The notes under the pieces were generated by a model. The model saw only the letters and a list, made by a program, of their open reading frames with translations, was not told the origin of the DNA and did no database searches. This document shows positions 7,279 to 11,133 of a DNA stretch of 11,133 bases, piece by piece (position 1 is the stretch's first letter; every line of letters starts with the position of its first letter). The position numbers and the translations under genes are program-made. Source of the DNA: SIG575 sp045632485 (lineage in GTDB: Bacteria > Bacillota > Clostridia > Oscillospirales > Acutalibacteraceae); the NCBI GenBank assembly GCA_045632485.1, contig JAZQWT010000141.1, positions 1 to 11,133 of the forward strand. The letters run 5' to 3'.

Positions 7279-8322
7279 ATGGTTAAAAAGTGCGTAGCAG
7301 TAGGCGACATTTTTATTACTCCCGAAATGATGAAAGCAGGCCTTGAAAGAGGCTATGAAGATTTAATGCTTGATGTTAAACATTTCTATTTTGGTTCATA
7401 TGACAGACACGAAATGAGAAATGTTGTTAAAACAATCGAAACAGGCGGATTCGAAACGCTTGCTCTCCCCGAAGGCCTTGAGGAAGCAATCGAAGATGCA
7501 GAAATTCTTATGGTTCACCTTTGCCCCGTAACAAAGGTTTTACTTGAAAAAGCAAAGAATCTTAAACTTATCCTCTGCAACAGAGGCGGTCACGAAAACC
7601 TTGATATCAAAGCTGCAACTGAAAAGGGGATTGCAGTTCTTCTCAACCCTGCACACAACGCAAACGCAGTTGCTGAATACACAGTTGGTCTTATGCTCAA
7701 CGAGGTGAGAAACATTTCTCGTTCAGCAATGGCAATCCAGAACGGTCAGTGGAGAGAAAAATATCCCAACACAGAAAAGAAAATCAGAGAAATGAGCGAT
7801 ATGACTGTTGGTATTATCGGCTTCGGTACTGTCGGCAGACTTCTCTATGATAAGCTTGTAAGCTTCAACTGCAAAATTCTTATTAACGATATGTTTGAAA
7901 ACTATTCAGGCATCAACAAGAATATTGCAAAGTTTGTTCCTCTTAACGAGCTTCTCCGCGAAAGTGACATCGTTTCACTTCACGCAAGACTTTCAAAGAA
8001 GTCAATTCTCCTGGGTGCACGTGAATTCGGACTGATGAAAGATACAGCATATTTCATCAACACAGCACGTTCATATATGGTTGACTACAACGCTCTTGCA
8101 AATGCCCTTAAAACAGGAAGTATTATGGGTGCTGCAATTGACGTTTTCGATAAAGAGCCTATTGATGAAACTTGTCCGCTTCTCGGTCTTGATAATGTGA
8201 CTCTTACAAATCACCGTGGCGGTGATACAATCAACTCTTATTCAGACTCTCCCGCAATGATGCTCAAAGAAGCATATAAATTCTTTGACGGCGACGAGCC
8301 AAGATTCTGGATAAACAGATAA
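7279..8322 (+). CDS. D-isomer-specific 2-hydroxyacid dehydrogenase family protein
   Basis: A 347-residue NAD-dependent dehydrogenase of the phosphoglycerate dehydrogenase/D-lactate dehydrogenase superfamily. The Rossmann loop GFGTVG (181-186) is followed by Asp204 at the end of the second strand, which favours NAD over NADP. The catalytic set is intact: Arg264 (in INTARS), Glu293 (in VFDKEP) and His312 (in LTNHRGG). The LHARLSK segment (234-240) replaces the usual LHxPLT. There is no ACT or other C-terminal regulatory domain, so it is not a full-length SerA. Located right behind the cytidylyltransferase, it occupies the place that TarJ, a zinc alcohol dehydrogenase, holds in ribitol-phosphate cassettes. 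It may therefore prepare the substrate for CDP activation (inference). The ribosome site TAAGGAG overlaps the preceding stop codon. Confidence 0.88.
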   Translation: MVKKCVAVGDIFITPEMMKAGLERGYEDLMLDVKHFYFGSYDRHEMRNVVKTIETGGFETLALPEGLEEAIEDAEILMVHLCPVTKVLLEKAKNLKLILCNRGGHENLDIKAATEKGIAVLLNPAHNANAVAEYTVGLMLNEVRNISRSAMAIQNGQWREKYPNTEKKIREMSDMTVGIIGFGTVGRLLYDKLVSFNCKILINDMFENYSGINKNIAKFVPLNELLRESDIVSLHARLSKKSILLGAREFGLMKDTAYFINTARSYMVDYNALANALKTGSIMGAAIDVFDKEPIDETCPLLGLDNVTLTNHRGGDTINSYSDSPAMMLKEAYKFFDGDEPRFWINR

Positions 8323-8333
8323 TTTTTTCAAAT

Positions 8334-8376
8334 CAACAGGGTGAGCAAATCTGTTGGGTTTGCTCATTCTATTTTT
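8334..8376 (+). terminator. Terminator hairpin with an overlapping alternative pairing
   Basis: TGAGCAAA (8342-8349) pairs with TTTGCTCA (8359-8366), and a T-rich tract (TTCTATTTTT) follows to 8376. CAACAG (8334-8339) is complementary to CTGTTG (8351-8356) in the loop, so a second, interleaved pairing is possible. The hairpin closes the operon; the M28 peptidase gene starts right after it. Confidence 0.7.
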
Positions 8377-8382
8377 AGGTGA
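8377..8382 (+). promoter_or_regulatory. Ribosome binding site that sets the M28 peptidase start
   Basis: AGGTGA lies 5 bases before the ATG at 8388. The in-frame GTG at 8379 lies inside this site and is an unlikely start. Confidence 0.75.
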
Positions 8383-8387
8383 CAAAT

Positions 8388-9629
8388 ATGAATCTTAATA
8401 GTATTATTAATAAAACAGAGTGGGCAGCCGGATATATGATAAAAGAAATCACTCATATAATTAAGTCTTTTGACAAAAGAGACCCCGGCTCAAAAGGGGA
8501 AAAGGATGCCTGCGAATATATGGCAGAGGTGCTGGAAAAAGACTGCGGTTGCGAAGATGTTAAAGTTGAATCTTTCAAAGTGCGTCCTAAGGCTTTCTAC
8601 GGCTGGGCGATTTTCAGTGCATCATTTGTTCTTGCGGCAATACTTTCTTTTTTCTTCCTTCCTGTGTTGTCTTTGGTTTTTGTTGTTGCAGGCTTTGCGG
8701 CAGTTATTCTTGAATTCGGAATTTATAAAAAAGTTCTTGATCCGTTTTTTAAAGAAAAAACAAGCCATAATGTAACTGCAATCAAAAAGTGCAAGGGTGA
8801 AACAAAAAGAAGAATCATCTTCAACGGTCACCCTGATGCTGTATGGGAATGGCCCGTAAACTATGCCCTCGGCGGTGTATGCTTTGAAGGCAGTCTGGCT
8901 ATGGTTATAGTGGCAGCACTTTTCTATGCTGCACTTTCAGTTTATTATATCATTCAGCACGGTATAGGCTTCGGTGTGGCAGATGTAAACGACACCGTTG
9001 TAAAAATCGGTTTGTATGGTCTTATCTTTGTTCCTTTTACAATTGCTCTTTACTTTATTGTAAATTACCGCAGAGTTGTTGACGGTGCAAACGATAACCT
9101 TTCAGGCTGTTATATTGGTATCTCAATTCTCAAAGCACTCAGAGATGAGGGCATCGAGCTTGAAAACACAGAAATCGGTGTTGTTCTTACAGGCTCTGAA
9201 GAATGCGGTCTGCGCGGTTCAAAAGCATGGTGTGAAATGCATAAAGGTGAGTTTGATGACGTACCCACAGTTTTTTATGCTTACGACACAATCCACGACC
9301 CTAAATATCTTATGGCAAACTACCGCGACCTGAACGGTACGGTGAAAGCAGATAAGGAATTGTGTGATTTGTTTGTATCTTCTGCAAAGGAAATTGATGT
9401 GCCCTGCAAAAAAGGCTGGGTTCCTCCTATGGGCGGTGCTTGTGATTCGGCAGCGTTCACTCAGGCGGGATACAGAGCTGCAGGTATTACAGGTCTTAAT
9501 CACAAGATTGAAAGATATTATCACACCAGACTTGACTCATATGATTATATGAATAATGAAGGTCTCGGAAACTGCTTTGCAGCAAGCATAAAGGTGCTTG
9601 AAGCCTTTGATAACGGAATTCTTGACTGA
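8388..9629 (+). CDS. Membrane-embedded M28-family metallopeptidase
   Basis: A 413-residue protein with the zinc-peptidase (M28 aminopeptidase-like) pattern. HPD (His148, Asp150) is followed by GANDN (bridging Asp236), GSEE (Glu271 catalytic, Glu272 ligand), AYDT (Asp300) and YYHTRLDS (His379). Role assignments are by family analogy; all key residues are present, so activity is expected. Four hydrophobic segments are visible, at about 70-89 and 92-111 before the catalytic core, and about 168-188 and 206-226 between the HPD and AND ligands. No signal peptide is present at the N-terminus. Which side of the membrane the active site faces is unclear. Substrate is probably a peptide or an aminoacylated small compound. 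The start at ATG 8388 is preferred for its ribosome site. A terminator lies on each side, so expression is either by read-through or from an unseen promoter. Confidence 0.85.
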   Translation: MNLNSIINKTEWAAGYMIKEITHIIKSFDKRDPGSKGEKDACEYMAEVLEKDCGCEDVKVESFKVRPKAFYGWAIFSASFVLAAILSFFFLPVLSLVFVVAGFAAVILEFGIYKKVLDPFFKEKTSHNVTAIKKCKGETKRRIIFNGHPDAVWEWPVNYALGGVCFEGSLAMVIVAALFYAALSVYYIIQHGIGFGVADVNDTVVKIGLYGLIFVPFTIALYFIVNYRRVVDGANDNLSGCYIGISILKALRDEGIELENTEIGVVLTGSEECGLRGSKAWCEMHKGEFDDVPTVFYAYDTIHDPKYLMANYRDLNGTVKADKELCDLFVSSAKEIDVPCKKGWVPPMGGACDSAAFTQAGYRAAGITGLNHKIERYYHTRLDSYDYMNNEGLGNCFAASIKVLEAFDNGILD

Positions 9630-9637
9630 TTTTAACC

Positions 9638-9674
9638 ATTAACGGGAGGTTGTCAAAATCTCCTGTTAATTTTT
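9638..9674 (+). terminator. Rho-independent terminator after the M28 peptidase
   Basis: An 11-bp stem with one G-T wobble (9638-9648 with 9660-9670), an 11-base loop, and a T-tract from 9670 to 9674, with a second T-run at 9680-9685. Confidence 0.88.
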
Positions 9675-9700
9675 GTGAATTTTTTCAAAAATCATAAATG

Positions 9701-9740
9701 AGCAAAACGGAGAAAAAACGAGTAAAAACGAGAAAACAAG
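9701..9740. repeat. Phased A-tract tandem repeat (4 x 10 bp) upstream of the rplM promoter
   Basis: Four direct 10-base units with consensus AGNAAAAACG sit end to end, placing A-runs at 9704-9707, 9713-9718, 9724-9728 and 9733-9736, one per helical turn. Two more A6 runs follow at 9760-9765 and 9770-9775. Phased A-tracts bend DNA. Their place 40-80 bp before the -35 box suggests an upstream activating or UP-like element (inference). Confidence 0.6.
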
Positions 9741-9779
9741 AGATTGTAAATGTTAAATTAAAAAACTTCAAAAAAGGTA

Positions 9780-9808
9780 TTGACAAAAAATTAACCTTGT
9801 GATAATAT
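9780..9808 (+). promoter_or_regulatory. Promoter of the rplM-rpsI operon
   Basis: Consensus -35 TTGACA (9780-9785), 17-base spacer, -10 TAATAT (9803-9808) with extended -10 TG at 9800-9801. GATAAT (9801-9806) is an alternative -10 at a shorter spacing. Transcription would start near 9815, leaving a leader of about 80 bases. Confidence 0.85.
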
Positions 9809-9814
9809 ATCAAG

Positions 9815-9860
9815 GTACGTGAGCTACGGGGGCACCCGTTATCCCCTGGAAACTCAGAAA
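9815..9860 (+). promoter_or_regulatory. Candidate L13 ribosomal-protein leader (autoregulatory RNA)
   Basis: The GC-rich patch in an otherwise AT-rich leader can fold. ACGGG (9826-9830) pairs with CCCGT (9835-9839) across a GGCA loop, inside an outer TGAG/CTCA pairing (9820-9823 with 9853-9856). GGGG (9829-9832) can alternatively pair with CCCC (9843-9846). Firmicutes are known to carry an L13 leader in front of rplM-rpsI thought to give feedback control by L13. Membership of that family is inferred from position and foldability, not from a model match. Confidence 0.55.
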
Positions 9861-9894
9861 AATAAAATTCAGTATTAATCGGGAGGAAAAGATT

Positions 9895-10323
9895 ATGTCA
9901 ACTTATATGCCTAAAGCGGCAGACATCAGCCGTAAGTGGTATGTGATTGATGCAGAAGGTAAAACCCTCGGTAGCGTTGCTGTTGAGGCTGCAAAACTTC
10001 TCAGAGGCAAACACAAACCCACATTTGCACCCCACGTTGATTGCGGTGACCACGTTATCATCATCAATGCAGAAAAAGTTGTTCTTACAGGCAACAAACT
10101 TAACCAGAAAATGTACTATCATCACACAGGTTACATCGGTAACATGAAGAAAGTTCAGTACAGCACACTTATGAAAACAAAACCCGAATTCGCAGTTGAA
10201 CTTGCTGTTAAAGGTATGATTCCCTCAACAGTAATCGGCCGTCAGGCTCTCACAAGACTTCGCGTATTCAGAGGCGCAGAACACAAGCACGCTGCTCAGC
10301 AGCCCACAGCTTGGGAATTCTAA
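9895..10323 (+). CDS. rplM: 50S ribosomal protein L13
   Basis: A 142-residue protein matching bacterial L13 over its full length: RKWYVIDAEGKTLGSVA near the N-terminus, DCGDHVIIINAEKVVLTGNK in the middle, AVKGMIP followed by the LRVFRGAEHKHAAQQP tail. It binds 23S rRNA early in 50S assembly. GGGAGG (9881-9886) precedes the ATG by 8 bases. It is the first gene of the L13-S9 operon, with rpsI 19 bases downstream, the arrangement conserved across bacteria. Length is normal. Confidence 0.98.
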   Translation: MSTYMPKAADISRKWYVIDAEGKTLGSVAVEAAKLLRGKHKPTFAPHVDCGDHVIIINAEKVVLTGNKLNQKMYYHHTGYIGNMKKVQYSTLMKTKPEFAVELAVKGMIPSTVIGRQALTRLRVFRGAEHKHAAQQPTAWEF

Positions 10324-10342
10324 GAAAGGGAGGTAATTTAAG

Positions 10343-10741
10343 ATGTACGAAACAAGTCCTTACTTCTATGGTACAGGCCGTAGAAAGAAATCAGTAGCAA
10401 GAGTTCGTGTTTATGCAGGAACAGGTAAAATCACAATCAACGACAGAGATATCGACGATTATTTCGGTCTTGAAACACTCAAACTTATCGTTCGTCAGCC
10501 TCTCGCTCTTACAGGCACAACAGAAAAGTTTGATATCGTTTGCCGTGTAAACGGTGGTGGCGTAACAGGTCAGGCTGGTGCTATCCGTCACGGTCTTTCA
10601 AGAGCTCTTCTTCAGTATGATGAATCACTCAGAACATCACTTAAGAAAGCAGGCTTCCTCACTCGTGACCCCAGAATGAAGGAAAGAAAGAAATACGGTC
10701 TCAAAGGCGCACGTCGTGCTCCCCAGTTCTCAAAGAGATAA
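10343..10741 (+). CDS. rpsI: 30S ribosomal protein S9
   Basis: A 132-residue protein with all S9 signatures: GTGRRKKSVARVRVYAGTGK at the N-terminus, NGGGVTGQAGAIRHGLSRAL in the core, and a basic tail ending GARRAPQFSKR whose last residues reach the P-site tRNA in the 30S subunit. AAAGGGAGG (10324-10332) is the ribosome site. The gene closes the rplM operon and is followed by a strong terminator. A second S9 tail is encoded convergently on the other strand at the window's right edge. Confidence 0.98.
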   Translation: MYETSPYFYGTGRRKKSVARVRVYAGTGKITINDRDIDDYFGLETLKLIVRQPLALTGTTEKFDIVCRVNGGGVTGQAGAIRHGLSRALLQYDESLRTSLKKAGFLTRDPRMKERKKYGLKGARRAPQFSKR

Positions 10742-10758
10742 TTTCTTCTGTACAAATT

Positions 10759-10797
10759 ACCCCGAAAACCTTATGGTTCTCGGGGTTTTATTTTTTT
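10759..10797 (+). terminator. Rho-independent terminator of the rplM-rpsI operon
   Basis: A stem of about 11 bp with one A-C mismatch (10759-10770 with 10775-10786), loop TTAT, followed by TTTT A TTTTTTT. The tail overlaps the stop codon of the candidate minus-strand small peptide gene. Confidence 0.93.
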
Positions 10798-10862
10798 GTG
10801 TAATCAAAAAACCAATAAAAAACCAACAACATTAAACTTAATAGAGAAATAATTTTTTTCAT
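10788..10862 (-). CDS. Candidate small hydrophobic membrane peptide (24 aa)
   Basis: The minus strand encodes a 24-residue peptide that begins MKKII, has an unbroken hydrophobic core of about 16 residues (4-19, rich in Leu, Phe and Val, with a Tyr-Trp pair), and ends FFDYTKK. Two lysines at each end flank one predicted membrane helix. GGTAGGA (10867-10873 in plus coordinates) gives a ribosome site 4 bases before the ATG, and a promoter-like element lies about 50 bases upstream. Its layout resembles type I toxin peptides (Ibs, ShoB, TisB, Fst type) or small membrane regulators, but no family is recognised by sequence. The gap is very AT-rich, so a chance reading frame is a real possibility. 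The stop codon lies in the T-tail of the rpsI terminator. Confidence 0.35.
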   Translation of the reverse strand: MKKIISLLSLMLLVFYWFFDYTKK

Positions 10863-10909
10863 AATATCCTACCGAAGAAAAATATATCTTTTTTATCATC
10901 TAAATATAT

Positions 10910-10938
10910 ATTGTAACACATTATTCGACTATATTCAA
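10910..10938 (-). promoter_or_regulatory. Candidate promoter for the small hydrophobic peptide
   Basis: Read on the minus strand: TTGAAT (10933-10938), exactly 17 bases, TACAAT (10910-10915) with an extended -10 TG just before it. It lies downstream of the minus-strand rpsI terminator and would start RNA near 10903, about 40 bases before the small ORF. AT-rich DNA makes chance matches likely, but the spacing and the TG are good. Confidence 0.5.
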
Positions 10939-10949
10939 TAAGAATTTAT

Positions 10950-10979
10950 AAAAAAATCCCACACCAATTGGTGTGGGAT
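10950..10979 (-). terminator. Terminator of the minus-strand rpsI copy
   Basis: A perfect 24-base palindrome (10956-10979; stem ATCCCACACC/GGTGTGGGAT, loop AATT). On the minus strand it is followed by seven T (10950-10956 are A on the plus strand). It has no T-tract on the plus side, so it serves the minus-strand gene ending at 10997. Confidence 0.9.
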
Positions 10980-10996
10980 ATATAAACGTAAACTGA

Positions 10997-11133
10997 TTAA
11001 CGTTTTGAGAACTGGGGTGCACGACGTGCGCCTTTGAGTCCGTACTTTTTGCGCTCCTTCATTCTGGGGTCACGAGTGAGCAAGCCGGCCTTCTTAAGAG
11101 TGCCGCGCATATTCTCATCAACCTGAAGCATAG
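10997..11133 (-). CDS. rpsI: Second 30S ribosomal protein S9 copy, partial (3' end only)
   Basis: The minus strand reads the last 44 codons of an S9 gene: a segment MLQVDENMRGTLKKAG followed by LLTRDPRMKERKKYGLKGA and RRAPQFSKR, then TAA (10997-10999). The reading frame continues out of the window at 11133, so the 5' part is missing here. The ATG at 11129-11131 aligns with an internal leucine of the other copy and is not the start. The last 26 residues are identical to the S9 encoded at 10343-10741, while the preceding 18 differ at 8 positions. A clear terminator follows, which argues for an expressed gene, but whether the rest is intact cannot be seen. The stop lies 255 bases from the stop of the other rpsI, facing it. 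Confidence 0.88.
   Translation of the reverse strand, partial: MLQVDENMRGTLKKAGLLTRDPRMKERKKYGLKGARRAPQFSKR

Noticed and set aside
9698..9802. 34-codon lysine-rich open frame between the M28 gene and rplM
   Set aside because: It has no ribosome site, its composition just reflects the A-rich repeats, and it runs through the -35 box and into the -10 region of the rplM promoter.
10956..10979. Perfect 24-base palindrome considered as a protein operator or mobile-element end
   Set aside because: The seven-T run on the minus-strand side and its place just after a minus-strand gene make it an ordinary terminator.
1..11133. CRISPR arrays, tRNA/rRNA genes, insertion sequences or phage genes
   Set aside because: No spaced direct repeats, tRNA-like folds, transposase or integrase reading frames were seen.

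Overview
The window looks like chromosomal DNA from a strictly anaerobic, low-to-moderate GC Firmicute of the class Clostridia, plausibly an Oscillospiraceae/Ruminococcaceae-type gut fermenter. Signs of this are a ferredoxin-linked 2-oxoacid oxidoreductase, strong AGGAGG-type ribosome sites before nearly every gene, sigma-A-type promoters with extended -10 boxes, compact operons closed by hairpin/T-tract terminators, and a rplM-rpsI operon with an AT-rich upstream region. The genus is an inference.

Layout. (1) 2-3268: a P-loop ATPase followed by the four subunits of a 2-oxoacid:ferredoxin oxidoreductase in the order delta (ferredoxin), alpha, beta, gamma. The subunit genes overlap by 1-4 bases or are nearly contiguous, and a hairpin terminator follows. 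(2) 3350-4441: a stand-alone membrane acyltransferase (acyltransferase-3 family) with a strong terminator. (3) 4519-8376: a promoter driving three tightly spaced genes: a fusion of a degenerate SDR/epimerase domain to a LicD phosphotransferase, an IspD/TarI-type cytidylyltransferase, and a D-2-hydroxyacid dehydrogenase. Together these look like a route that makes a CDP-activated small phospho-metabolite and transfers it to a surface polymer. (4) 8388-9629: an M28-family metallopeptidase with four predicted membrane helices, two of them inside the catalytic domain. (5) 9701-10797: the rplM-rpsI (L13-S9) operon with phased A-tracts, promoter, a structured leader and a terminator. (6) 10788-11133, minus strand: the 3' end of a second, convergent rpsI copy cut by the window edge, its terminator, and between the two rpsI genes a possible tiny transcription unit for a 24-residue hydrophobic peptide.

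The points most worth a second look are the duplicated, convergent rpsI; the 24-aa hydrophobic peptide with its own promoter and ribosome site; the three-gene LicD/cytidylyltransferase/hydroxyacid dehydrogenase cassette; and the M28 peptidase with membrane helices inserted between its zinc ligands.
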